Source: Parapedobacter pyrenivorans_A (GTDB taxonomy: Bacteria > Bacteroidota > Bacteroidia > Sphingobacteriales > Sphingobacteriaceae). Taken from it: a DNA stretch of 64,000 nucleotides. This document shows positions 33,551 through 42,256 of this stretch, piece by piece. Position numbers and translations under genes: made by a program. The notes under the pieces are model-generated. The model was given only the letters and a program-made list of their open reading frames with translations. It was not told the DNA's origin and did not search any database. Where the stretch lies: assembly GCF_041925275.1 (NCBI RefSeq), contig NZ_JBHEUZ010000002.1:434001-498000 (forward strand), given 5' to 3'. Numbering within the stretch: position 1 is the stretch's first letter; each line of letters starts with the position of its first letter.

Positions 33551-33940
33551 ATGGCTAAAAGTAAAAAAGTAAGCAAAAAGCGCGTCGTTACCATTGAGCC
33601 GATTGGTCAGGCACATATCAACGCCACCTTCAATAATATCATTATTACGCTTACAAACAACCAAGGGCAAGCCATTTCTTGGTCTAGTGCAGGCAAAATG
33701 GGCTTCAGGGGGTCTAAGAAAAACACACCCTACGCTGCTTCCCAAGCTGCTTCTGACTGCGGTAAGGTTGCCCACGATTTGGGATTGCGGAAAGTTGAAG
33801 TTTTCGTGAAAGGCCCCGGTGCCGGACGTGAGTCGGCAATCCGTACGTTGCAGAACACGGGAATCGAAGTAACAGCGATCAGGGACATCACGCCGTTGCC
33901 CCACAACGGTTGCCGCCCTCCCAAACGTAGAAGAGTATAA
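33551..33940 (+). CDS. rpsK: 30S ribosomal protein S11
   Basis: 129 residues. A-H-I-N-A-T-F-N-N-I-I-I-T-L-T-N and the conserved end T-P-L-P-H-N-G-C-R-P-P-K-R-R-R-V. A 68-bp gap with a small imperfect hairpin (around 33966-33987) precedes rpsD. Confidence 0.98.
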   Translation: MAKSKKVSKKRVVTIEPIGQAHINATFNNIIITLTNNQGQAISWSSAGKMGFRGSKKNTPYAASQAASDCGKVAHDLGLRKVEVFVKGPGAGRESAIRTLQNTGIEVTAIRDITPLPHNGCRPPKRRRV

Positions 33941-34008
33941 TTCAATAAATTTTTAAAGCTAAGATTCTTCAGCTATAGGCTGAAAGATACTTTAAAACCA
34001 ATCGTCAT

Positions 34009-34617
34009 ATGGCAAGATATACCGGACCAAAGTCCAAAATTGCCCGTAAATTTAGGGAACCTATTTTCGGGCCAGACAAAGCATTAGAGCGTAAGAACTA
34101 TCCTCCAGGGCAACATGGTGCGTCGAAACGCAGGGGAAAGCAATCGGAGTATGCCGTCCAGTTGCTCGAAAAACAGAAAGCAAAATATACCTATGGTGTA
34201 TTGGAGCGCCAGTTTGCCAACTTGTTCGCGAAGGCTTCTTCCAAGCAAGGCATTACCGGTGAGGTTTTCCTGAAATTATTGGAAGCCCGGTTGGATAATA
34301 CGGTTTATCGTTTGGGGATTGCCCCTACGCGTTCTGCTGCCCGCCAATTGGTCGGACACAAACACATCACCGTGAACGGTGATGTGGTAAACATTCCTTC
34401 TTACAGCCTTCGCCCCGGCGATGTGGTGGCCGTACGTGAGCGTTCCAAATCACTGGAGGCTATTGCCGATTCGGTAGCCGGACGTAAAATCAACAAGTTC
34501 AGCTGGTTGGAATGGGATGCCAACGAATTGTCTGGAAAATTCCTGAACTATCCGGATCGTACTGAAATTCCTGAGAATATCAAGGAAAACTTAATTGTGG
34601 AGTTGTACTCCAAATAA
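34009..34617 (+). CDS. rpsD: 30S ribosomal protein S4
   Basis: 202 residues. M-A-R-Y-T-G-P-K-S-K-I-A-R-K-F start, the S4 RNA-binding domain L-E-A-R-L-D-N-T-V-Y-R-L-G and G-H-K-H-I-T-V-N-G. S4 starts 30S assembly and in E. coli represses the alpha operon; the hairpin just downstream, before rpoA, could be related. Confidence 0.98.
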   Translation: MARYTGPKSKIARKFREPIFGPDKALERKNYPPGQHGASKRRGKQSEYAVQLLEKQKAKYTYGVLERQFANLFAKASSKQGITGEVFLKLLEARLDNTVYRLGIAPTRSAARQLVGHKHITVNGDVVNIPSYSLRPGDVVAVRERSKSLEAIADSVAGRKINKFSWLEWDANELSGKFLNYPDRTEIPENIKENLIVELYSK

Positions 34618-34626
34618 GTAATACAC

Positions 34627-34662
34627 GAGAACAGCATAGCCTATTCGGGGTATGCTGCTCTT
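34627..34662 (+). promoter_or_regulatory. Hairpin between rpsD and rpoA
   Basis: GAGAACAGCATA (34627-34638) and TATGCTGCTCTT (34651-34662) form a 12-bp stem with two mismatches around a 12-nt loop. A T-run (34673-34677) follows at a distance. It may set the ratio of S4 to RNA polymerase alpha by partial termination, processing or protein binding. Confidence 0.45.
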
Positions 34663-34703
34663 GTGGTAGAGCATTTTTGTAAACAATCATTAAGAATAAT
34701 TAA

Positions 34704-35696
34704 ATGGCAATCTTAGCATTTCAAAGACCTGATAAAGTTATCATGCAGAAATCGACGGATTTCGATGGCACGTTTGAATTTCGCCCATTGGAACCTGGTT
34801 TCGGTGTGACAATCGGTAATGCTTTACGCCGTATTCTATTGTCCTCACTGGAAGGATATGCAATTACGTCGGTTCGTTTCTCGGGTGTATCGCATGAGTT
34901 TTCTACCATCAAGGGTGTCGTGGAGGATGTTACCGAGATTATCTTGAACCTCAAGCAGGTACGTTTCAAGAAAACCGGTGAAATGGGTGATTCGGAAAAG
35001 GTGTTTATGGTTATCAATGGACAGGACCAAGTTACCGCCGGCGATATCACCAACTTTTCCAATAATTTCGTTGTATTGAATCCCGATTTGGTGATTTGCA
35101 ATATGGAGAGTTCGGTGACATTGGAACTTGAACTCAATATCGCGAAGGGACGTGGTTACATTAACGCCGAGGAGAATAAAGTGGCTGATGGTCCTGTTGG
35201 CCTAATTGCCGTCGACTCGATCTTTACGCCCATCAAGAACGTAAAGTATACCATTGAAAATTATCGGGTAGAGCAAAAGACCGACTACGAGAAATTGTTA
35301 TTGGATATTTCTACCGACGGTTCCATCCACCCGGAAGATGCACTGAAGGAAGCTGCCAAGATTCTGATTCAGCACTTTATGCTGTTCTCTGACGAGAATA
35401 TGCTGCTTGAATCCCAAGCCAAAGAGGAAACCAAAGTCGTAGACGAGGAGATTTTGCACATGCGCAAGATTTTGAAAACCGAATTGGTTGATTTGGATTT
35501 GTCCGTGCGGGCATTGAACTGCTTGAAAGCAGCGGATATCCGTACACTGGCCGAACTGGTAACCTACGACGTGGCGGACATGCTGAAGTTCCGGAACTTC
35601 GGAAAGAAATCCCTGAGCGAAATCCAGGAATTGGTTAAATCAAAGGGCTTGTCGTTCGGAATGAACCTAGCTAAGTACAAGCTCGACGAAGAATAA
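34704..35696 (+). CDS. rpoA: DNA-directed RNA polymerase subunit alpha
   Basis: 330 residues. N-terminal dimerisation domain with G-F-G-V-T-I-G-N-A-L-R-R-I-L-L-S-S-L-E-G; C-terminal domain with the two helix-hairpin-helix motifs (A-L-N-C-L-K-A-A-D-I-R-T-L and F-R-N-F-G-K-K-S-L-S-E-I). Scaffold for RNA polymerase assembly. Confidence 0.98.
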   Translation: MAILAFQRPDKVIMQKSTDFDGTFEFRPLEPGFGVTIGNALRRILLSSLEGYAITSVRFSGVSHEFSTIKGVVEDVTEIILNLKQVRFKKTGEMGDSEKVFMVINGQDQVTAGDITNFSNNFVVLNPDLVICNMESSVTLELELNIAKGRGYINAEENKVADGPVGLIAVDSIFTPIKNVKYTIENYRVEQKTDYEKLLLDISTDGSIHPEDALKEAAKILIQHFMLFSDENMLLESQAKEETKVVDEEILHMRKILKTELVDLDLSVRALNCLKAADIRTLAELVTYDVADMLKFRNFGKKSLSEIQELVKSKGLSFGMNLAKYKLDEE

Positions 35697-35787
35697 ATTT
35701 ATATAATAGCGACCTGTTGCATAATTCCTCTTGGCAAAGAAAAAAGTAAAAAAGAAAAAGTTAAAAATTAGGCGAAGCGCTCATGTT

Positions 35788-35812
35788 TTTGACTTTTAGC
35801 CTTTGACTTTTA
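35788..35812 (+). repeat. Direct repeat TTTGACTTTTA upstream of rplQ
   Basis: The 11-mer occurs at 35788-35798 and 35802-35812, 14 bp apart, inside the AT-rich 154-bp gap between rpoA and rplQ. TAGCCTTTG within it resembles a -7 box with one extra base. Function unknown; related low-complexity repeats occur at 40258-40295. Confidence 0.5.
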
Positions 35813-35850
35813 ATTTCGAAAGAACGGTATGCACAAATTTTAACAACAAA

Positions 35851-36465
35851 ATGAGACACGGAAAAAAATTCAACCATTTAGGGCGCACATCAAGTCACCG
35901 TAAGGCGATGCTGTCTAACATGGCAACATCGCTGATCAAGCACAAACGCATTACGACTACATTGGCCAAAGCCAAAGCGCTGCGCCAATATGTAGAACCA
36001 TTGATTACCAAATCCAAGAACGATACCACGCATTCTCGCCGTACCGTATTCAGCTACCTGCAAGATAAGGAAGCTGTAACGATACTTTTCCGCGAGATTT
36101 CCGAAAAGGTGGCTACCCGCCCGGGCGGTTACACCCGTATCATCAAGTTGGAAAACCGTTTGGGAGACAATGCTGAGATGGCTTTTATCGAGCTCGTGGA
36201 TTACAACGAGGTGTATAAGAAAGACGGTGACGCACAGGAGCGCAAGTCTACGCGACGACGTGGTGGCAAGAAGAAGGCCAGCGCTGCTGCACCTGCTGCG
36301 GACACAACGACTGAGGTTGCTGTAGATGAGAAACCAACAGCTGCTGAAGAAACAGTGGCGGAAGTAGAAGAAACGGCAGCCGAAGCCGCTCCAGCGGTTG
36401 ACGACGAAGCGGAAACTCAGAATGAAGATAGCCAGGAAGAAGGCAAAGAGGAAAAGAAAGACTGA
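35851..36465 (+). CDS. rplQ: 50S ribosomal protein L17 with acidic tail
   Basis: 204 residues from ATG 35851 (M-R-H-G-K-K-F-N-H-L-G-R-T; codons upstream in the frame are AT-rich spacer). The core ends near residue 150 after a Lys/Arg patch. About 50 residues rich in Ala, Glu and Asp follow, so the protein is much longer than E. coli L17 (127). Acidic tails on L17 are known in this phylum. Last gene of the ribosomal cluster. Confidence 0.96.
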   Translation: MRHGKKFNHLGRTSSHRKAMLSNMATSLIKHKRITTTLAKAKALRQYVEPLITKSKNDTTHSRRTVFSYLQDKEAVTILFREISEKVATRPGGYTRIIKLENRLGDNAEMAFIELVDYNEVYKKDGDAQERKSTRRRGGKKKASAAAPAADTTTEVAVDEKPTAAEETVAEVEETAAEAAPAVDDEAETQNEDSQEEGKEEKKD

Positions 36466-36492
36466 GTTTTTCAACGTTGACAAGATGTATGG

Positions 36493-36522
36493 AACCGGCT
36501 TTACTCAAAGCCGGTTTTTTTG
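36493..36522 (+). terminator. Terminator of the ribosomal operon
   Basis: AACCGGCTTT (36493-36502) pairs perfectly over 10 bp with AAAGCCGGTT (36507-36516), loop of four, followed by seven T at 36515-36521. A textbook intrinsic terminator 27 bp after rplQ. Confidence 0.92.
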
Positions 36523-36684
36523 GTTTTTATCAGTTCGTGTTTTTGCAAGTGGAAACCCATCGTAACTTGCGTATAGGTTTCCGGCTGCATATCAATTCAA
36601 GTTTATATCTTTACGCAGATGATTTACTCCATTAACAATCCTGTTCCTATATCACGGAAATCACAGGAGCTATTTGGTAAGAAA

Positions 36685-37821
36685 ATGAAATTATTTGATG
36701 TTTATGCCATTAATCCCATAGAAATTGCACGTGGGGAAGGTTCAGTTGTATGGGACAGCGAGGGCAATGAGTACCTGGATATGTATGGAGGCCACGCGGT
36801 TATCTCCATCGGTCACACGCATCCACATTACGTCAAACGGATTACAGACCAATTACACAAAATAGGGTTCTATTCCAATTCCGTTGAGATTCCCGGGCAA
36901 ACACAGTTGGCCGAATTAATCGGCAATGTTTCCGGAAAAGCCGGTTTTCAGTTGTTTTTGTGCAACTCGGGAGCAGAAGCCAATGAAAATGCATTGAAAT
37001 TGGCGTCATTCTACAATAACCGAAAGAAGGTTATCGCCTTTACAGGCGCATTTCATGGCCGCACTTCATTGGCGGTGGCCGCCACCCACAATGCCAAAAT
37101 TGTGGCTCCTGTCAACGAGACCGATCATGTAATATTCCTGCCCTTCAACGATACGGAAGCGCTGGAGGCAGCTTTTTCTTCGTATGGAAATGAGATTTCT
37201 TCGGTCATCGTAGAGGGAATTCAGGGCGTGGGCGGCATCCAAGTAGCTTCCTATGAATTTCTGAAACAAATCCGAGACCTTACGTCGCAATATGATTCGA
37301 TTTTCATTGCCGATTCGGTGCAATGCGGGTATGGTCGTTCAGGCTCTTTCTATTCACACGACTTAGCCGGAATAGAAGCGGATATTTACAGCATGGCAAA
37401 GGGTATGGGTAACGGGTTTCCGATTGGAGGTATTGCTATTTCGCCCAAGATCAAGCCCTGGATAGGGATGCTGGGGACAACATTTGGCGGAAATCACCTG
37501 GCTTGTGCGGCGGCATTGGCCGTATTGGAAGTAATCGAGAAAGATAACCTTATTGAAAATGCGGCTGACGTGGGCACGTACTTAATCGACGAACTGCGAA
37601 AAATGGACAAAATTTCGGAGGTGAGGGGAAAGGGTTTGATGATTGGCATCGATCTGCCCGAGGAACTATCTTCGGTAAAGAAGAATTTGTTACTCAAAAA
37701 CCGTATCTTCACAGGGGAGGCTAAGCCAAACGTTATCCGGTTGCTTCCGGCGCTGAATTTGACGAAAGCGCATGCAGATCGTTTTCTCGAAGCACTCGAC
37801 GAGCGACTGAAAACAGATTAG
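36685..37821 (+). CDS. argD: N-acyl(succinyl/acetyl)ornithine aminotransferase
   Basis: 378 residues, PLP-dependent class III aminotransferase. M-K-L-F-D-V-Y-x-I-N-P-I-E-I at the start matches the family; an in-frame ATG at 36619 would add 22 residues and sits just after a weak TATCTTTA box, so the longer form is possible. N-S-G-A-E-A-N-E-N-A-L-K-L-A binds PLP phosphate; the Schiff-base Lys is in S-M-A-K-G-M-G-N-G-F; T-F-G-G-N-H-L-A-C follows. It transfers an amino group from glutamate to N-acylglutamate semialdehyde in arginine synthesis. First of a six-gene arg/pro cluster. Confidence 0.93.
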   Translation: MKLFDVYAINPIEIARGEGSVVWDSEGNEYLDMYGGHAVISIGHTHPHYVKRITDQLHKIGFYSNSVEIPGQTQLAELIGNVSGKAGFQLFLCNSGAEANENALKLASFYNNRKKVIAFTGAFHGRTSLAVAATHNAKIVAPVNETDHVIFLPFNDTEALEAAFSSYGNEISSVIVEGIQGVGGIQVASYEFLKQIRDLTSQYDSIFIADSVQCGYGRSGSFYSHDLAGIEADIYSMAKGMGNGFPIGGIAISPKIKPWIGMLGTTFGGNHLACAAALAVLEVIEKDNLIENAADVGTYLIDELRKMDKISEVRGKGLMIGIDLPEELSSVKKNLLLKNRIFTGEAKPNVIRLLPALNLTKAHADRFLEALDERLKTD

Positions 37822-37865
37822 AATTTAAGTTTAACCGCCAACGGGCGGACGATTTTGGATTTACG

Positions 37866-38828
37866 ATGAAACAATTTTTTTCGGTGGCAGATGTAACCCA
37901 TCTGTCGGATATGGTGGATGAAGCACTGCGCTTGAAACAGGCGCCATTTGCATACGAGCATTTGGGCAAGCGCAAGACATTGGGATTGGTTTTCCTCAAT
38001 CCGAGTTTACGGACGCGACTGAGTACGCAAAAGGCCGCCTTGCAGCTGGGCATGGATGTGATGGTCATGAATATGGATAAGGACGGCTGGGCACTCGAAA
38101 CGCGCGACGGTGTAGCCATGAATGGGACCACGGTGGAACATATCCGTGAAGCCGCCGCCGTAATGGGACAATACTGCGATGTATTGGGGATACGGTCTTT
38201 TCCGAAACTACAAGACCGCGATGCGGATTACAGCGAAGATTTATTTCACAAATTTAGCAGTTATTGCGGCGTTCCTGTGGTCAGTTTGGAAAGCGCTACA
38301 CGGCATCCCCTTCAAAGTTTCACCGATTTGATCACCATAAAGGAACATTGGAAGGAGTCACGGAGGCCCAAGGTTGTTTTAGCGTGGGGCCCCCACGTAA
38401 AGGCATTGCCACAGGCGGTTCCCAACTCCTTCTCAGAATGGATGTGCCGGGCTCAAGCGGATGGGATGGTCGATTTTACGGTTGCACATCCGGCGGGGTA
38501 TGCACTGGCTGACGAGTTTACGCAGGGCGCAGCGGTCACCAACACGTTGGATGAAGCGTTGTACGGCGCAGACTTCGTGTACGTTAAAAACTGGTCTTCC
38601 TACAAGGATTATGGCCAGATTTTACCGGTAAGTGGGCAGTGGATGCTGGATAATAGCAAATTAACGACAACGAATGGTGCCAAGGTAATGCATTGTTTGC
38701 CGGTTCGTCGCGATCTGGAGTTAGCAAGCGAGGTACTGGATGGTCCGCAGTCATTGGTTATCCAAGAGGCGGGCAACCGCGTGTGGGCAGCACAAACTGT
38801 CTTGAAGCGAATACTGGAAGGGAATTGA
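37866..38828 (+). CDS. argF': N-succinylornithine carbamoyltransferase
   Basis: 320 residues, transcarbamylase fold. The carbamoyl-phosphate site is in N-P-S-L-R-T-R-L-S-T-Q (45-55) and H-P-L-Q-S-F-T-D; H-C-L-P-V-R-R-D is near the C-terminus. Length and sequence type match the Bacteroides N-succinylornithine enzyme, not ordinary ornithine carbamoyltransferases. At residue 90, which separates the two acyl forms, this protein has Val (N-G-T-T-V90-E-H-I). Acetylornithine enzymes have Glu there and the Bacteroides succinyl enzyme Pro; loss of Glu favours succinylornithine (remembered from published mutants). It makes N-succinylcitrulline. Confidence 0.9.
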   Translation: MKQFFSVADVTHLSDMVDEALRLKQAPFAYEHLGKRKTLGLVFLNPSLRTRLSTQKAALQLGMDVMVMNMDKDGWALETRDGVAMNGTTVEHIREAAAVMGQYCDVLGIRSFPKLQDRDADYSEDLFHKFSSYCGVPVVSLESATRHPLQSFTDLITIKEHWKESRRPKVVLAWGPHVKALPQAVPNSFSEWMCRAQADGMVDFTVAHPAGYALADEFTQGAAVTNTLDEALYGADFVYVKNWSSYKDYGQILPVSGQWMLDNSKLTTTNGAKVMHCLPVRRDLELASEVLDGPQSLVIQEAGNRVWAAQTVLKRILEGN

Positions 38829-38838
38829 CAGGCACCCC

Positions 38839-39453
38839 GTGGCAGCATTCGATTTTGGCACTGATTATACCCTGGAAAACGAAGTCGCGTTGCTTCGTCC
38901 ATTGGTGAGCAATGACCATACTAGGTTATTGCCCTTCGCCTTGAATGAACCCGAGTTGTGGACTTACTCGATGGTATCTGCAGCAGGCCACGATGGATTG
39001 GAAAATTACCTGGCCTACGCAATCGCCGAACGTAAAAGTTGCCGGCAGTATCCATTTGTGGTGTTCGATAAGCGGGTAGGGCAGTATGCCGGATGTACGC
39101 GGTTTTACGATATTCGATTGGCAGAGCAGACGTTGCAATTGGGCTATACGTGGTATGGTACCCAATTTCAGCGCACGGGCCTCAACAGACATTGCAAATA
39201 CCTGCTGTTGCAGTTCGCCTTTGAACGCATGGAGATGCAACGGGTTGAGTTTCGGGCTGATAATGACAACCAACGTAGTATTGCCGCCATGAAGGCAATC
39301 GGTTGCCACGAAGAAGGGGTGCTGAGGAGTAATGGCAAAAGACCGGATGGTAGCCGCCGAGACAGCATCGTGTTAAGCATTCTGCGAAGTGAATGGTTTG
39401 ATACAGTGGAAGCGTCGCTAAAAAACAAGATATATTTGTATGGCAATAGATAA
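38839..39453 (+). CDS. GNAT N-acetyltransferase (RimJ/RimL type) inside the arginine cluster
   Basis: 204 residues, beginning with GTG 38839, ten bases after argF'; no ATG is available early in the frame. V-A-L-L-R-P-L at the start, L-G-Y-T-W-Y-G-T-Q-F-Q-R-T-G-L-N-R-H as motif A, and V-E-F-R-A-D-N-D-N-Q-R-S-I-A-A-M-K-A-I-G near the end place it with the RimJ/RimL-like group. Its last 14 bases overlap argB. The acceptor is unknown: it may be a bystander, or it may acylate an amino acid in this pathway. Sequence alone cannot decide. Confidence 0.88.
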   Translation: MAAFDFGTDYTLENEVALLRPLVSNDHTRLLPFALNEPELWTYSMVSAAGHDGLENYLAYAIAERKSCRQYPFVVFDKRVGQYAGCTRFYDIRLAEQTLQLGYTWYGTQFQRTGLNRHCKYLLLQFAFERMEMQRVEFRADNDNQRSIAAMKAIGCHEEGVLRSNGKRPDGSRRDSIVLSILRSEWFDTVEASLKNKIYLYGNR

Positions 39454-40234
39454 ACTGTGGATCATTAAAATAGGGGGCAATATTATTGACCATCCCGAAG
39501 GGCTAAGTCGCTTTCTGGATCGGTTTGCCAGCCTCCGTGGGCGCAAGGTATTGGTGCATGGCGGGGGAAAGATCGCTACTCGCATAGCAGCCGATCTGGG
39601 TATCGAAGCTACGCTTGTTGCAGGAAGGAGGATCACCGACGAATCGATGCTACGGGTTGTGACAATGGTTTATGCCGGATTGACGAATAAGCAGGTGGTG
39701 GCTGCATTGCAGGCCCGGAAATGCAACGCGCTTGGCCTTAGTGGTGCAGATGGAAATACGATCAAGGCAGTGAAACGACCGGTCCATGAGATCGATTACG
39801 GATTTGTGGGTGATATCCTTCCGGCGTCGGTCGATGACGATGCAATCGCTTCGTTGATGGAAAGCGGCTTCGTTCCCGTATTCTCGGCCATCACACACGA
39901 TGGGCAGGGACAGTTGCTCAACACGAATGCGGATACCATTGCCTCGGCCCTGGCTGTCGCACTCTCGTCGCGATACAACACGTCGTTGGTTTATTGTTTT
40001 GAGAAGGCGGGAGTACTCCGGGATGTGAACGATGCGGCCTCGGTGATACCTGAAATAAGAGCGGCTGAATTTGAAGAGCTGACAACTTCGGGCGTAGTCG
40101 CGGATGGGATGGTGCCCAAACTGCACAACGCCTTTGACGCCATCGCGAAAGGGGTGCATGAAGTGTGCATTGGCCATGCAGACGACCTCCATTTGTTGCA
40201 CGAACAGCAGTTTGGTACGCGGATGGTGAAGTGA
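39440..40234 (+). CDS. argB: N-acylglutamate kinase (acetyl/succinylglutamate)
   Basis: 264 residues, amino-acid kinase fold. I-I-K-I-G-G-N-I-I-D binds ATP, V-L-V-H-G-G-G-K-I-A is the acylglutamate site, and N-T-N-A-D-T-I-A-S-A-L-A and D-G-M-V-P-K are conserved. Phosphorylates N-acylglutamate; given the argF' type the substrate is probably the succinyl form. It begins inside the GNAT gene (14-bp overlap). Confidence 0.94.
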   Translation: MAIDKLWIIKIGGNIIDHPEGLSRFLDRFASLRGRKVLVHGGGKIATRIAADLGIEATLVAGRRITDESMLRVVTMVYAGLTNKQVVAALQARKCNALGLSGADGNTIKAVKRPVHEIDYGFVGDILPASVDDDAIASLMESGFVPVFSAITHDGQGQLLNTNADTIASALAVALSSRYNTSLVYCFEKAGVLRDVNDAASVIPEIRAAEFEELTTSGVVADGMVPKLHNAFDAIAKGVHEVCIGHADDLHLLHEQQFGTRMVK

Positions 40235-40257
40235 TTTTAAACGGGCGGGGTTGGCAA

Positions 40258-40295
40258 GATCTTACGACTTACGACTAAAGATAACTTATGACTAA
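40258..40295 (+). repeat. Degenerate short repeats of the CTTACGACT type
   Basis: Between argB and proC the sequence repeats TTACGACT twice directly and then CTTATGACT once more. It has no coding or hairpin character. Similar simple repeats lie upstream of rplQ. Confidence 0.4.
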
Positions 40296-40301
40296 ATAAA
40301 A

Positions 40302-41105
40302 ATGGACAAGATAACAATCATCGGTGGTGGCAATATCGGCCTGTCATTGGCCAAAGGATTGGTCAATAAAGCTTACTGTAAAGCAGAAGACATTACGTTG
40401 ACAAGGCGTAACCTCAAGTCGCTAAGCGAGGAGGCTGCCAGCGGGTTCAATGTGAGCGATAACAACAAGATGGCTATCTGTGATGCTAGCGTCATCGTAC
40501 TTGCCGTTCTGCCCCAACAGCTTAAGAATGTACTCGAAGAAATTGCTCCGGCCGTTTCGCCAGAAAAGCAATTGATCGTGTCGGTCATATCGGGTGTTAC
40601 CTGTGCAGACGTTCGGAACAAATTGGGCAACCATGTGCAGGTTATCCGAGCCATGCCGAATACCGCAATCGCTATCGGGCAATCGATGACCTGTGTCGCA
40701 TCCGATAATGCTTCAGACGAACAATTAGAACGGGTTACCAAATTATTTGAAACGGTGGGATCCGTTGTTACGATAAATGAGGATCTCATGACATCAGCTA
40801 CTGCATTATGTGCGTGCGGTATTGCATTTTTCCTCCGCAGCATCCGGGCGGCCTCACAGGGAGGGGTGGAAATCGGATTCCACGCGCACGATGCGCTGAA
40901 AATGGCCGTACAGACGGCCAAAGGTGCTGCTGACCTGCTCCTGCAAACACAGAGCCACCCTGAAGGAGAGATCGACAAAGTAACCTCGCCCAAAGGATGT
41001 ACCATTGCTGGGCTGAACGAGATGGAACACAATGGTTTTAGTTCAGCATTCATCAAAGGGATTAAACTGTCTGCACGCAAAGCCGGGGGACTTTATAATG
41101 ATTGA
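40302..41105 (+). CDS. proC: Pyrroline-5-carboxylate reductase
   Basis: 267 residues. NADPH-binding I-I-G-G-G-N-I-G at residues 5-12, R-A-M-P-N-T-A-I-A-I-G-Q-S near 120, and the C-terminal T-S-P-K-G-C-T-I-A-G-L-N signature. Last step of proline synthesis. Its end overlaps argE by 8 bp. Linking proline and arginine genes is common in this phylum. Confidence 0.95.
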   Translation: MDKITIIGGGNIGLSLAKGLVNKAYCKAEDITLTRRNLKSLSEEAASGFNVSDNNKMAICDASVIVLAVLPQQLKNVLEEIAPAVSPEKQLIVSVISGVTCADVRNKLGNHVQVIRAMPNTAIAIGQSMTCVASDNASDEQLERVTKLFETVGSVVTINEDLMTSATALCACGIAFFLRSIRAASQGGVEIGFHAHDALKMAVQTAKGAADLLLQTQSHPEGEIDKVTSPKGCTIAGLNEMEHNGFSSAFIKGIKLSARKAGGLYND

Positions 41106-42162
41106 AGAATTGATACAGGACAGCACCGACCTATTGCGTGATCTGATCCGTATCCCCTCGTTCAGCAAGGAGGAGAGCCAAACGGCAGACACGATTGAGC
41201 GGTTTTTGCAGCAACGAGGTGTACATACTTTCCGCAAGAGGAACAACGTATGGGCGTTCAATAAATTTTTTGATGCAAGTAAGCCCACTGTCCTGCTCAA
41301 TTCCCACCACGACACGGTGAAACCCAATACCGGCTACACGCGCGATCCTTTTTCGCCCGATGTGGCCGATGGTAAATTATATGGTTTGGGTAGTAACGAC
41401 GCCGGTGGATGTTTGGTATCCTTAATCGCGGCATTCCTGCACTTTTACACCCAGGAGAAGCTCCGTTACAACCTCTGCGTCGCCGCCACGGCAGAAGAGG
41501 AAATCTCGGGCACCAACGGATTGGAATCGGTCGTCCCCGACCTAGGGCCATTGGATTTTGCCATCGTGGGTGAGCCTACGTTGATGCAGCTGGCCGTGGC
41601 CGAGCGTGGACTGATGGTGCTCGATTGTGTTGCACACGGAACGGCTGGCCATGCAGCCCGCGACGAGGGAGATAATGCCATTTATAAGGCGCTAAAGGAT
41701 ATCCAGTGGTTTACCAGCTACCGTTTCCCGAAGGAGTCTGAAGAATTTGGTGGTGTCAAAATGAGCGTAACGGTCATTCATGCCGGTTCACAGCACAACG
41801 TTGTACCCGCAACGTGCGAGTTCGTTGTGGATGTCCGGGTTACCGATGTCTATCGCAACGAAGAGGTGCTTGATATTATCCGTAAGCACGTAACCTGCGA
41901 CGTGAAACCGCGCTCCGTACGGCTAAAGCCATCGTCAATACCCAAAGACCACCCCGTGGTACAAGCCGGGTTGGCGATGGGTCGCACTACATACGGTTCG
42001 CCCACCACCAGTGATCAGGCGTTGCTCGATATCCCTTCACTCAAGCTGGGCCCCGGCGACTCTGCCCGTTCCCATATGGCCGATGAGTTTATCTATCTCG
42101 ATGAAATAGGGGCCGGCATCGCGCTGTATATCCGTATACTGGATCGCGTGGTTAAGGGCTGA
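41098..42162 (+). CDS. argE: N-acylornithine deacylase (M20 metallopeptidase)
   Basis: 354 residues from ATG 41098, which overlaps the proC stop by 8 bp. Metal ligands are in N-S-H-H-D-T-V-K-P (His, Asp), S-N-D-A-G-G (Asp) and A-E-E-E-I-S-G (catalytic and metal Glu), then V-G-E-P-T near the dimerisation insert. It frees the acyl group from N-acylcitrulline or N-acylornithine. Shorter than E. coli ArgE (383). Confidence 0.92.
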   Translation: MIEELIQDSTDLLRDLIRIPSFSKEESQTADTIERFLQQRGVHTFRKRNNVWAFNKFFDASKPTVLLNSHHDTVKPNTGYTRDPFSPDVADGKLYGLGSNDAGGCLVSLIAAFLHFYTQEKLRYNLCVAATAEEEISGTNGLESVVPDLGPLDFAIVGEPTLMQLAVAERGLMVLDCVAHGTAGHAARDEGDNAIYKALKDIQWFTSYRFPKESEEFGGVKMSVTVIHAGSQHNVVPATCEFVVDVRVTDVYRNEEVLDIIRKHVTCDVKPRSVRLKPSSIPKDHPVVQAGLAMGRTTYGSPTTSDQALLDIPSLKLGPGDSARSHMADEFIYLDEIGAGIALYIRILDRVVKG

Positions 42163-42256
42163 TACCATTCATTAGGTAATTTTTTTTCATGCGCGCATAG
42201 GGGTAACCTGCCTGTATGTTGTCTTGGTATAAATCAAGAACAATAAAATAGTAATC

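Noticed and set aside
35890..36483. 197-codon minus-strand frame over rplQ
   Set aside because: Antisense to L17; the apparent Phe/Ser-rich protein reflects the reverse of the Lys/Glu-rich tail.
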